From Odontocerum albicorne (Eukaryota > Arthropoda > Insecta > Trichoptera > Odontoceridae): 64,000 nucleotides of DNA. A program made the position numbers and the translations under genes. Positions 23,516 through 32,924 of this stretch are shown here, piece by piece (the stretch's first letter is position 1; the number at the start of each line of letters is the position of its first letter). The stretch is from NCBI GenBank assembly GCA_949825065.1, contig OX463859.1, positions 3,324,217-3,388,216 on the forward strand. The letters are read 5' to 3'. The notes under the pieces are model-generated. The model saw only the letters and a program-made list of their open reading frames with translations. It had not been told where the DNA came from and did not search any database.

Positions 23516-23722
23516 GCCCCACGCTCTGCTACTTCCCTCAAATGACACAGCCATTTTTTTCCGCCTAGTATTCGAGGGTATAAGAATAGCTATAACTTCG
23601 GTCATATTTATTCTTGCAAAAAAAAAGGGTTAAAATATGCCACTTCATTGTGCCATCGGATCCAGCACACCGGTGTGTCCAGTGAGTTTGCTTGTGTGCA
23701 ACAGCTCACTTTGCACAGGGCA
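23515..23722 (+). repeat. Repeat W body (SINE-like), copy
   Basis: TGCTACTTCCCTCAAATGAC, CCGCCTAGTATTCGAGGGTA and CCAGCACACCGGTGTGTCCA parallel 27450-27640 and 30105-30245. The tRNA-like head seen at 27385 is missing here. Confidence 0.65.
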
Positions 23723-23724
23723 GC

Positions 23725-23825
23725 ACAAATAAGACTCTGATGATGAGGTGAAAACCTTGAAACCAGTAGGGTTATACCGTTATATGAAGTGGAATAAACA
23801 GTGTTTGATAAAAACAAATAACAAT
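23725..23825 (+). repeat. Repeat X (Penelope-like terminal sequence), copy
   Basis: CTGATGATGAGGTGAAAACC, TTGAAACCAGTAGGGTTATA, then AGTGGAATAAACAGTGTTTG. The stem arms AGGT/ACCT between CTGATGA and GAAA are visible. Confidence 0.68.
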
Positions 23826-23844
23826 GTCTTTCTTCTTCTTCCCA

Positions 23845-24200
23845 GTAACATGTCAGTTCCCCCCAACGTTGAATATCACTTAAGAGTATACATCTTTGTC
23901 CCCGGCAGCCCGAAAAAGATCTCCAACGCCCTTTATGCCACTCCAATCACGTATATTGCGGAGCCAGGAGATTTGCCTCCTGCCAACACCTCTATGGCCT
24001 TTTATTTTGCCTTGGATGATCAGGTGCAGTAATTTGTACTTTGTTCCTCTAAGTACATGACCCAAGTAGGACACCTTTCGGATTTTAATATTAGTCAGCA
24101 ACTGTCTATTAACTTTGACTCTTTGAAGAACCCTTGTGTTGCTGACCATATCCATCCAGGGTGTCTGAAGCATTCTCCGGTGCATTCACATTTCGAATGC
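23845..24200 (-). mobile_element. LINE C-terminal fragment (SWLRNIRDW family), copy 2
   Basis: An open minus frame reads LLTNIKIRKVSYLGHVLRGT, RRQISWLRNIRDWSGIKGVG and LFRAAGDKDVYS. It aligns with 8830-9205. The upstream LQTPWMDMVSNTRVLQRVKV is also preserved, which makes this the longest coding copy of the family here. Confidence 0.82.
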
Positions 24201-24244
24201 TTCCAGTCGGTTCAAACATACTTATTTTGAGGGTCCATGATTAC

Positions 24245-24440
24245 ACCCCTTGCAATAATACTGACCAAATTGCATTTTTATCCGTATAAAAAGTATCCGT
24301 ACTACCTAAACAGCAAAATTCCTCAACTTGCTTCAATCTTTCAGGTTTTATACTGTCCGATTTAATTGTACGATATAGTTTATCTTTATTCTCTTTTGTT
24401 AATTTAAATAAATCACAAAATTTATCTTTTGTGGGTTGGG
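24245..24440 (-). mobile_element. LINE RT C-terminal scrap
   Basis: The minus strand reads IKPERLKQVEEFCCLGSTDT, the (V)EEFxYLGS motif of LINE RT thumbs. It directly follows the previous fragment. Confidence 0.5.
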
Positions 24441-24774
24441 TCATTTTTGCATGTATACATTGATATTGTTTTTATATGGGGCGAGGTCAACTTTCTGAAG
24501 TTTGCTTCTTTTCTTCCGCACGCAATCTACGCGTTAGCGAATAACCCTTTGTCTACCTAAGGTTGGGCGAACTAGAATGGTAATGATATAGAACAGCTCA
24601 ATTTGAAACGGATGTGAGTGTGGGATTGGGAAAGCTAGAGGGAGGGGGAAGACATTTTTCAAAATTGATGAGAAAATATTTCAAGAGTTGGGCCAAACTT
24701 CAAAGAAGGTTCGAGATCCGGATTTAGAGGGTTTTATTTGTATTCAGTTCTAAGATATATAAATATTAGAAAAG

Positions 24775-24865
24775 TTAACTTGTATAACACTTTCGTTGTA
24801 TACAGTAAAACCTGGCGAGCTTAGATATATATGTGGCGATAGCTTTCAATTAAACAGAAAGGACG
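24775..24865 (-). repeat. SINE/LINE 3'-tail copy
   Basis: CACTTTCGTTGTATACAGTA, then AAACCTGGCGAGCTTAG. The hairpin region is degenerate. Confidence 0.55.
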
Positions 24866-25054
24866 GTAAGGGAAAATAAGATTAGTGTGATGTACAAATT
24901 AAATGCCAATTTTAATTTTTTTCAATTTACTATTACTCATAAATAAATAATAAGGGGATTGATTGCAACAAAACATGCAAATAAATATACATTCTGAAAT
25001 TACACATTTATGCTAATGCAATGAACCATACATTTGAGAGAGAAACATATGCCT

Positions 25055-25705
25055 CATGCTTGTTGATTATGCATACGTGTTTATGCGTTATCTCCTCATT
25101 CATTCTTTTAAAACTGCTTAACTATTTCAATGTATTACTGCCTAACTATTTCATTTCCCATTTGTCATTTTGTAAAATTTGAACTCCTTTGAGGCTTTTC
25201 TTTTTTTCGTTCTTGTTTACAGTTAACCCGAGGTGGTATATGTGGGTTTACTTTTTATTTGGTTTTCTGCCATACGTTTTTTTATTATTTATTCTTTAAT
25301 CTAGATATGCGGGGGTGTGGAATGGAAACCCCCGATGCCCTTGCGGTCGGGTTCGCCCTACATTGGTGGGGTGTATCTCGGCCGGGGGAATGTTTGTGAG
25401 ATGAGACCGGACCTTTTAATGTCTTCTCTCTTGAATGTATTTTTTTTGTCATCTATTTATTTTCGTTTTTTTTTATATTCTGGTTCTACGTGTTCATGGG
25501 TGTGGGCTGAAAAACATCTGGTGTCCCCGTGGCTGGGTTCGCCCTATATTGGTGTGGTGTATCTTGGCCGAGGGGATGTTATTAGATGAGCCCAGACCTT
25601 TTGATAGCTTCTGTATTTAATGTATTATCTGCAATTTATGTGTTTTAGAAGTATTATTTAAATATATTTTGTACATACTATGTTGCTGTCAATAAACCTA
25701 TATTT
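25055..25705 (+). mobile_element. CR1-like LINE family A, 3' UTR copy
   Basis: About 650 bp matching the complement of 39110-39805, with ATATGCGGGGGTGTGGAATG, GGTGTGGGCTGAAAAACATC and the end CTATGTTGCTGTCAATAAAC. Internally it contains a diverged duplication of a segment (GGTTCGCCCTA...TGGGGTGTATC at 25347 and 25538). The frame at 25317-25589 reads through UTR and is not a protein. Confidence 0.85.
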
Positions 25706-25759
25706 ATTTATATATGAAAATAAACTAAAAAAGTATTTAAATTTTTAATAAAATAAATA

Positions 25760-26060
25760 AAATTTATTTTTTATTTACCACTGTTTTATTTGAGTTCCCT
25801 ACCGGTTTCAAAGAACTCTATCTTCCTCGTTAGGTAAAGTTGAACTAAATTATGTCTAAAATGTATTACCTATATAATTATAGGCAAGACAAAAAGAAAC
25901 TTCGAAAAATTATTGTTATTAAGAAATCCCAAATTTTCCCTAACCCTTGCATTTATTATACTCGTATAACTTATTTTATACATTATTTAGTTCAACTTCA
26001 CCTAACGAAGAAGACCGATGTCTTTGATACCGGTAGTGAATTCAAATAAAACAGTGGCGA
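25760..26060. mobile_element. Long-inverted-repeat MITE-like element
   Basis: The first 80 bp (CCACTGTTTTATTTGAGTTC, CTACCGGTTTCAAAG, CGTTAGGTAAAGTTGAACTA) recur inverted at 25978-26055, leaving about 130 bp in the middle. The arms contain the CTACCGGTTTCAA motif also seen in repeat X. No transposase is present. Confidence 0.75.
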
Positions 26061-26374
26061 ATACAAAATAAAAAAAATGTGTTTTATTTATTATATTTTA
26101 TTAAACATTGAAAACATGACACCACAAAATAAAACAAACACGTTTTTTAAGTTTCAAGAAAAAAAATAAGCATAATTTAATTCAAAATATTTGACATCCT
26201 TAATTTCGATACGACTTCCATCCTAATTCCTTGAGATTAATAATATATTTAAATTTTTGTTAGTTTTTCTCAAATATTATTTTTATACTTAACATTAAAA
26301 AAAACGCCCAAAGACACCAACAATAACTGTGAAACAAAAAATCTTGGATTGAAAAACATTGCATTAACTTTATA

Positions 26375-26538
26375 ATTCTACCAGATACGAGTACATTATA
26401 ACTCCACCAGATACATTATAATTCCATCAGATACGTTGTATTTCCATCATATACATTATAATTCCACCGGATACATTATAATTCTACCATACACATTATA
26501 ATTCCACCAGATACATTATAATTCTAACAAATACATTT
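26375..26538. repeat. 20-bp tandem repeat, about eight copies
   Basis: ACATTATAATTCCACCAGAT-type units run from ATAATTCTACCAGATACGAG to ATTCTAACAAATACATTT, with 1-3 changes per unit. Confidence 0.9.
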
Positions 26539-26739
26539 GCATGGAAGTAATAAATAAATAAAAAATGTCGGTAAAGATATAGAGAGCCAAAATGAGGAAT
26601 ATATTTGGAGTATTTTAACTGCTAGGAAAGAGACATCATGTAATGGTACATATGTATGTATAATATAATAAACAAAAATACGTAAAAGAAAGAAAATATA
26701 AGGTTTTTGATAACTTACTTTTTTACACACCATTCAATA

Positions 26740-26830
26740 TCCCTTATAACTCTTAAATCGTCCGAGAAAATACTCCCTAAATAGCAGAATTCTTCAACAT
26801 TCTCTAACATCTCCTTGCTGAGATATTAAA
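26740..26830 (-). mobile_element. LINE RT C-terminal scrap
   Basis: The minus strand reads EMLENVEEFCYLGSIFSDD, the VEEFCYLGS thumb motif of LINE RT. Only about 30 codons remain. Confidence 0.6.
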
Positions 26831-27384
26831 ACTATGAAAAACCACCGTTTACGATAACTAGGTTTGCTTTTGCGTTTTGGTTTGACCTAAAAATACTAAA
26901 TTTCTTTCCAAACAAGCCAATTTTATAAATATTATATTCTGGAAAGCAAAATAATTCTGACAAGTTCTTAGGTTAAGCCAAACTTTGGCTTGAATATTCT
27001 AGATGATGATATTGAATCTATTCCGACATTGTGATCGATGTATCAGTGTTCTCCCTTGGGGGTAACAACTTCTTGTCTTCCAGATACCCTGAGACTGCTG
27101 CTTTGGAATCTGTTCTCTGAAAAGAAGCCTCTCCCTGTCTCTTTAAATATATACTTCGTTCCATCACCGTTTATTATCCCTAAATTCTTACTTCTTCTTG
27201 ACACAAGAGACAAATAAAATAATGTATTTGAATGATATATTTCAAGCAGATTTTGATAGAAATAATATAAGGCAATTTATAAAGCACCGTTAAAAGCATT
27301 ATTAAAAATCATTGGTTTGGATACAGAAATGAATGATATAACGGGGAGTATTGCGTAATGGATCGATTCTCTAAATCTGAATGA

Positions 27385-27730
27385 ACATGGTTGCATGGTA
27401 ACGCACTGGACTTCTGTGCGGACGGATGCTGGTTCGAATCCTGCGGTGTGCTACTTCCTTCGAATGTTACATACATTTTTTCCGCCTAGTATTCAGAGGT
27501 ATAAGGATACGTATGATTTCGGGCAGATTTAAACTTAAAAAAAAAAGGATGAAATAAACATGCCAGTGTACTTCAATAGTCTCATTCAGGTGTGGTATCG
27601 GACCTGGTACAGCGGTGTGGACGATGAGGTTGCTGGTGTGCGCACTTAAAGGAGATAAAGAGGAAAATAGGGAAGACAGATTCGCGGAAAAACGTCGCTT
27701 TTCAACTGAATTCATGTCAAATTGGCAAGG
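27385..27730 (+). mobile_element. tRNA-derived SINE family W
   Basis: The head has an A-box-like TGGTTGCATGGTAACGCACTG and a perfect B box GGTTCGAATCC about 40 bp later. The body shares CCGCCTAGTATTCAGAGGTA and GGTACAGCGGTGTGG with 23515-23722 and 30105-30245. Unlike the main SINE it lacks the GGTTGGTTGGAAG tail. Confidence 0.72.
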
Positions 27731-27824
27731 GGAACCTTGACTACGAGATTCAGCAACGACGAAGATATCTACGGTGAGATGATTCTTGGAATATAAGGGT
27801 TTTCCAGATGTTCACTCCAGAATT

Positions 27825-28150
27825 CAGTCTTGTTTGTGCTCCCCTGATGATGAGATGAAAGCCTTGAAACCAGTAGGCTTATACTGTTACAAAAAGTGGA
27901 ATAAATAAATAAATAAATATAGGTTTATTGACAGCAACATAGTATGTACAAAATATATTTAAATAACACTTCTAAAACACATAAATTGCAGATAATACAT
28001 TAAATACAGAATCTATCAAAAGGTCTGGGCTCATCTAATAACATCCCCTCGGCCAAGATACACCCCACCAATATAGGGCGAACCCAGCCACGGGGACACC
28101 AGATGTTTTTCAGCCCACACCCTAAACAGTGTTTGATAAAACAAATAACA
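27825..28150 (+). repeat. Repeat X copy split by a LINE insertion
   Basis: CTCCCCTGATGATGAGATGA to AAAAAGTGGAATAAA (27825-27905) is followed by LINE family A sequence, and the repeat resumes at about 28128 with AAACAGTGTTTGATAAAACA. Intact copies read straight across this point. Confidence 0.78.
27906..28127 (-). mobile_element. CR1-like LINE family A, 5'-truncated 3' end inserted in repeat X
   Basis: TAGGTTTATTGACAGCAACA to AGATGTTTTTCAGCCCACAC matches the last 220 bp of family A. The (AAAT)n at the left junction is its 3' tail. Confidence 0.85.
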
Positions 28151-28790
28151 GTAAAATAAAGTTTTATTGATAACAACACATAATATTTAAAAAATAAATA
28201 AAAACATCCCGAAATCGCAAATGTATATCAAGATAAATAGCAGAAAAAAGATTTAATAGAGAAGCTATCAAACGGAATAACATTTACATTAAAAAAATAC
28301 TAAAAAAACATGTTTTTTAAATTTTGTATCAGTAATTGTATTTTATTTAATGCAATGGCGAAACATCTTAAGAAATGTAAGCCGAGAGGAAAAGAAAACT
28401 TTAAATGTCAAGGCGATGTTGACAATAAGTACAAAATTGGTGACTTAGGCAAAGTATCAACATATGTTGGTCCATGGCCTAGAATGTGGAGGAAGTAGAT
28501 ACGAGGATCTCCCGTGACGTCAACCCCAAAAAGTACCAGGATAAATATTTGCATGAGGGATTAGTGAGGGATGATTGATGGAACTTAAGTAAGGAGATAT
28601 TCTGGGATGAGATATTAAGGTGAGATCACGCTTTTTTCATAAGTACTTTACGTTTTAAAAAAATTTCAAGAATTCTGGTTAAGACGTGTAAATCAAAAGT
28701 GTACTATAGAAAATTTAATTATTTTAATTTTAACACCATTCAATTCCTTAGAGCAAACGTGAGACGAAGACATTGTAGAAAAAGAACAAT
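28150..28790. other. No recognisable gene
   Basis: The frame 28310-28498 (+) is short, Lys-rich at its centre (AKHLKKCKPRGKENFK) and has no family I recognise. It could be LINE debris. Confidence 0.4.
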
Positions 28791-28792
28791 TT

Positions 28793-28888
28793 AAGGCGTG
28801 GTAGGAGAAGACCATGAAAGGCGTGGTAGAGGAAAATCAAGAAAATACGTGGTAGAGGAGACCAATGAAAATGCGTGGTAGAGATTTG
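28793..28888 (+). repeat. 25-26-bp tandem repeat of a LINE GRGRPRK-coding segment
   Basis: GCGTGGTAGAGGAAGACCAA-like units start at 28796, 28821, 28847 and 28873. The unit equals the stretch coding the GRGRPRK motif of the LINE C-termini elsewhere (3555, 32610, 53815), here expanded in tandem. Confidence 0.8.
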
Positions 28889-29019
28889 AATCCAATTCAT
28901 TAAAAAAATGCACATAATAAAATAAGCTAATTTAATAGATAAAAGTAAAAATAAATAATAACAACAGCAACAATTATTACTCGATCTTTCCTATGAAGTG
29001 GTCCAGCAAAGACGACAAG

Positions 29020-29140
29020 TGACGTATTTAATAGCTATGTTTGTGAATATGACACCAAAAATAATCTTAATTCACGACGGCATAAAAAATGACAGATACA
29101 TTAAACAAAAATTTGTTAATCAGTTTTGCTCGATCCCACC
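29020..29140. repeat. Dispersed repeat V, short copy
   Basis: GTGAATATGACACC, TTAATTCACGACGGCATAAA and ATTAAACAAAAATTTGTTAA parallel the 7240-7320 copy. Confidence 0.5.
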
Positions 29141-29149
29141 AACACCCAC

Positions 29150-29785
29150 GCTCTTCTCTCTCCGTGGTTGCAGTCCTAAGACTGGTTTGCAGCAATTTCA
29201 ACTCTTCTCCTCCATTCCTCCCTGTCCTGTGCGGCTCTTTTTAAATCTGTATATGTTGAGCAGCGCACGTCCACCAACAGGTCCTCCAGGTACTCTCGGC
29301 GTGGGCGTCCCCTAGAGTTTGTCCCCTCGGTCATACCCTCCATTATGGCATGCAAGAGGCCCTCTTGTCGTATTATATGACCGATCCATCCTGCACGCCT
29401 TTCGGACAGGATCCTGAGCAGGTGCCTTCCTCCTTCGACTCGTTGGAGAACCTCTTCATTTGTGATGTGGTATCTCCAGGAAATTCCTAATAGTCTTCTA
29501 TAGGACCACATCTCAAAAGCCTCTAGTCTTCGTCTATCTCTTTCGGATAGGCACCATGTCTCGCAGCCGTCCATCAAGATACTCCATACATAGGTCTTGA
29601 TGAGGAGTATTCTCAGTTTTAGGTCTATATTATTTGATTCTATTATTTTCGACCTTTTCTTAAATGCAAGTCTAGCCTGATGTATACGGCTGTCGACCTC
29701 GCTCTTGGACCGACCGTCCCATGTTATTTTGCTCCCGAGGTAGACAAACTCCTTGGTGTTCTTTAGTTCTTTACGCTCTTATGAG
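29150..29785 (-). mobile_element. LINE pol C-terminal region, uninterrupted frame
   Basis: A minus-strand frame of about 200 codons from 29785 to 29176 reads KNTKEFVYLGSKITWDGRSK, LAFKKRSKIIESNN, SILMDGCETWCLSERDRRRL, WSYRRLLGISW, RRAGWIGHIIRQEGLLHAI and SRGRPRREYLEDLLVD. This is the thumb and C-terminal domain of an RTE/L2-like LINE pol. The RT palm upstream is missing (truncated near 29790). No stops interrupt it, so it is younger than most fragments here. It is a different family from the element at 4780-6420. Confidence 0.82.
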
Positions 29786-29994
29786 GGTCAAAATAAGTTC
29801 CCCATCCAGTGCGATCTACATTTAAAGATCACAAGAAGAAACTGCCCACAGACGTTCTATTTCCGGTAGTGATACGCTTGAGTGGGAAACGAATAGAAGA
29901 AAAGAACAGATCAGAACTCACGGAAGAAGGATTCAGATTGTTAATCAACAAAAAGTTCGCTATTTTACCTGTTAGTAATTTGCACATGCATTGT

Positions 29995-30075
29995 ATTAAA
30001 CTTTCGTTGTTTACAGTACGACCTGGCGAGTTGATTGTCATGTGGCAATCTCTTTCAACCCACCAGAAAGATAAG
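29995..30075 (-). repeat. SINE/LINE 3'-tail copy
   Basis: AACTTTCGTTGTTTACAGTA, CGACCTGGCGAGTTGATTGT, then CATGTGGCAATCTCTTTCAA: the complement of the standard tail. Confidence 0.7.
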
Positions 30076-30099
30076 TAGGTGTGTAAATAACTTCTTACG

Positions 30100-30495
30100 A
30101 TCAAGAATTATTACCCAATATAAGGATACCCATGACTTCAGTCCTACCTATTCTGTCAAAACGAGAAAAAACATGCCATTATGCTCCAATCATCTCACTT
30201 CAGTGTGCCAACGCATCCAGTACAGTGGTGTAACCGGTGAGTTTGCTGGTGTACAACGGCTACTTAAAAACAATAAACTCCATGGCTCAGCTTCGCTTTC
30301 CAATTGAATTGACGTTAGAATGGCGTGAGGATCCTCGAGTACGAGGCCCAGCATCGAACGACGAACGTTCGAATAGTCCAGCATATACATTAAAAAATAG
30401 ATGGGATAGAACCATGGGTAAAATCCACATTCCCTCCAGTAAGGGTAACGCAGAAATCTCTTTTGAACTTGCTCGACTATCAGATAGGTCTGAAT
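30100..30495 (+). repeat. Repeat W body, longest copy
   Basis: TATAAGGATACCCATGACTT, CCAGTACAGTGGTGTAACCG and CAGAAATCTCTTTTGAACTT. The last part resembles 2660-2730 and 43670-43700, showing that the family has a longer body than the 23.5-kb copy. Confidence 0.6.
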
Positions 30496-30499
30496 TACT

Positions 30500-31215
30500 C
30501 TAAGTGTCGTATAATTGTGCCACAATCCAGTCTACTGCAAACTTGTTGATAATAAAGCGATCTTAAAATAGCGCCACTATTAAATGGCCCAGAGGATTTT
30601 ATAACGATTCAGAGGCTTATCGTTGAGATTTGTCTCAGCATTAAAGATACAATCCATTTAGGATAAGTGGGAACATTAAGACATGTTTGTTGAGAAAAGA
30701 GAATAAAAAATAATTGCCATATTTGGGGGAACAATGACAGATAAGAACGAGTTGATGAATTCTGGTATATGTGAAACACTTGTATGTTCTCACGACGGTA
30801 TATGAGGAATGAGGTATTGAATAACAAGTTGCAACGGGAAACAAAGTCAATGGGGCACTTAAACACAATAATTCAAAACAAGACTTTCTAAAATGATCGT
30901 TTACCACAGTGTTGTAGTGCCAATATCGATGAAAGGGAAAGAAAAAACGAGCGTAAAAATTGAAGTAAAGAGCCTAGTTAATGCAGTACAAAAGCGTGCA
31001 CGGAATAGAGTATGTGGTGTGTCAACTTATGGCAGAATAAGACATTTAATTATTAAGGATAAATGTGAGCTAAAAACTGATGCGGGGAATAGGGGAGAAA
31101 CAACATGTTGTCGAATAATTGTGCCAAATCCAATCTACTGCAAACTAGTTGATAACAAAGCGATCTCAAAACAGTGCCACTATTAAATGCCTTAGAGGAT
31201 TTTATTACGATTCCC
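30500..31215. repeat. Pair of ~105-bp direct repeats flanking a LINE fragment
   Basis: 30503-30606 and 31100-31212 are about 88% alike by eye (ATAATTGTGCCACAATCCAG / ATAATTGTGCCAAATCCAAT ... ATTAAATGGCCCAGAGGATT / ATTAAATGCCTTAGAGGATT). They bracket a 480-bp LINE segment. Confidence 0.8.
30610..31092 (+). mobile_element. Degenerate LINE RT/C-terminal segment, copy 1
   Basis: Closely parallels 35795-36310 over about 480 bp, from GGCTTATCGTTGAGATTTGT to CTAAAAACTGATGCGGGGAA. The reading frame is broken, but the DRIRxxxIxxKCELK motif of LINE C-termini is recognisable near 31020-31080. Confidence 0.72.
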
Positions 31216-31328
31216 AGAATTTTATAACGAATTCCAAAATGTTATTACAAATCCTAGAATTTTATTACAGATCCCAGAATTTTATTTCAAATCTCAGAAT
31301 TTTATTTCAAATCCCAGAATTTTATTGA
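31195..31328. repeat. 20-bp tandem repeat, about 6.5 copies
   Basis: ATTTTATTTCAAATCCCAGA units run from 31198 with 1-4 changes each. The array starts within the right 105-bp direct repeat. Confidence 0.9.
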
Positions 31329-31334
31329 CAGATA

Positions 31335-31490
31335 AACACACACTTTTGATTTTAACGCCAAACGTAAGTTTACTGTTCAACGTGACGTCAAGGTTTTTAA
31401 AAGTGTCGACATGCATGATGGTTTTATCATTTACCAAGTACTGCTGGGTTCCAGCTTTTGAAAATGTCATTAGTTCCATTTGGAAATTTT
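31335..31490 (-). mobile_element. CR1/Jockey-type RT thumb fragment
   Basis: The minus strand reads ELMTFSKAGTQQYLVNDKTI, HVDTFKNLDVTLNSKLTFG and VNKILGFEI, the KxxxMTFSR...FKDLGVxLDSKLTF...LGF signature of CR1-like RT. Confidence 0.7.
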
Positions 31491-31619
31491 GAAGGCCAGC
31501 TTATTGATCTCACTTCACATCTGGAACTTAATTCAGTCTTGGTGATAATTAATTATTTTATATAGTTTTTAGAATACGGAATGAAGTGATAAGGGTTTAA
31601 TGTGGATTTAAGACTGATT

Positions 31620-32495
31620 TAATTTTATTTATTTTACACAGACAAAAAATACACATAATTTGTGAAAAAACAACTAATAGGTAATTTAATTTGGACACAA
31701 AATTTTAATGGATCTGGGTTTGTTGCCTTTCATTTGTCTTTCTTTTTCTTTTTAACCTGGCGAGTTTATTGCCATGTGGCAATCTCTTCCAACCAACCAG
31801 AAATATGTTTTTATAGGCCCTAAGTGTTAAACAGACAATCCTATTTTAAAAAATCTAGGTTCCAGCGGGGATCGAACCCACAACCTCCGGATCGGCAGAT
31901 AACTGTCTTATCACCAGGCCACGGAGGTCGTTTGTCATGTCCCCAGTAAACTAGACTTTGACCTGTATCTCACTAAGGACATATAGCATGAAAAAATAAA
32001 TCGATACACTTCTTTCCAATTTTTTATTATACCATATAAAACCCCGTTGCACATTCTCATCAACCTGACAAACAGTGACACTCAATTACACATATATACA
32101 TCACGCGAATCAAACCCCTCACACTTCATTTTCCAGACATACCAAAACGTTCATCCCACAATAAGCCGCACATAATCATACAAAAAAATAACAAAAAATA
32201 CCACTTTCAAGAGCTCACACAAACCTTTGCTACAAGTCATTCCTCTTGTAAGCCCAAGTACTCAAATTCCTGTCGCAATATCAACCACGCTCCGATCGAC
32301 TGCCTAAATTGTTTTCCTCCCATTTCGTTTATTGGATTCGGCACCCCATTGCATGTCACGGGAGCTAAATAGGCACATTGCCTTTGGGCAAAAGATGTTT
32401 CAACTCTAGGGATGGTGAACATTTGATCAGTTACCATCCGTGTCATGTGTCTCTGCTGAGTCTGCATCTTCACTTCTTCTCGATGATAGTGCCAT
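31620..32495 (-). mobile_element. LINE family Z 3' end, copy 1 (with SINE inserted)
   Basis: The coding end reads MQTQQRHMTRMVTDQMFTIP, CNGVPNPINEMGGKQFR and LILRQEFEYLGLQEE-stop (32473-32237). Then come about 500 bp of 3' UTR and an AAATAA-type tail at 31620. The second copy (60705-61400, plus) shares the stop, UTR and tail but has a different 5' limit, as expected for 5'-truncated LINEs. I do not recognise the clade. Confidence 0.75.
31739..31930 (-). mobile_element. Complete tRNA-derived SINE (192 bp) with target duplication
   Basis: In complement it starts CGACCTCCGTGGCCTGGTGA (A box), has the B box GGTTCGATCCC, the linker with ATTTTTTAAAATAGG, and the tail TCTGGTTGGTTGGAAGAGAT, then AACTCGCCAGG with a short A/G tail. 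TTTGTC flanks both sides (31733-31738, 31931-31936). The homologous LINE Z copy at 61260-61285 lacks the insertion, which fixes its ends. Confidence 0.9.
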
Positions 32496-32589
32496 TATAT
32501 ACTGATGTCTTCAGTAAGATGAAAAAAAAGTACTCCGAGACGTTTTAGACAAACGGAATGAATACATAAAGACTAATAAAACAAATATA

Positions 32590-32830
32590 TAGTGCAAATG
32601 TGACTGAAAGGTGCGGTAGAGGAAGACCAAGGAAAGTATGGCTGAATCAGGTTTAATATACAATATGTGAAAGTAGGAAAAATAATAAGCAAAAGAAATC
32701 GTAAGAACTGTATGAGAAGGTGTATGTTTACATGTGGAAGAACCGAAATACGTGTGTTGAGATAGGAAAGTCTGTCATTTTGTCTTCTCTGCCTTCGCCA
32801 GCAGGGAAGGGCGTTATATGTGTAGTTTTC
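32590..32830 (+). mobile_element. LINE 3' fragment (GRGRPRK-type C-terminus)
   Basis: GGTGCGGTAGAGGAAGACCA (GRGRPRK), then the degenerate end of the frame and the 3' terminus with TCTTCTCTGCCTTCGCCAGC. Parallel to 54900-55150. Confidence 0.7.
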
Positions 32831-32924
32831 AACCATCTGAAAACTGGAAGCGCTTGGGATGCGTAATATCTCAACCGATAATCTACCAGCATAATATAGA
32901 CTGTCATAGATCAGTCATAGACTG

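Noticed and set aside
25317..25620. Open frames reading GSPYIGGVYLGRG twice
   Set aside because: These translate a duplicated part of the LINE A 3' UTR; the other copies of the UTR are not open in the same frame.
30609..30907. Antisense open frames at 30609-30907 and the parallel pair at 35739-36029
   Set aside because: They are shared shadows of two copies of the same degenerate LINE on the plus strand. Shared ancestry, not coding conservation, explains the similarity.
31850..31930. Genuine tRNA gene on the minus strand
   Set aside because: A and B boxes are good, but the acceptor stem does not pair and the sequence continues into the SINE body and tail; it also has an empty-site paralogue.
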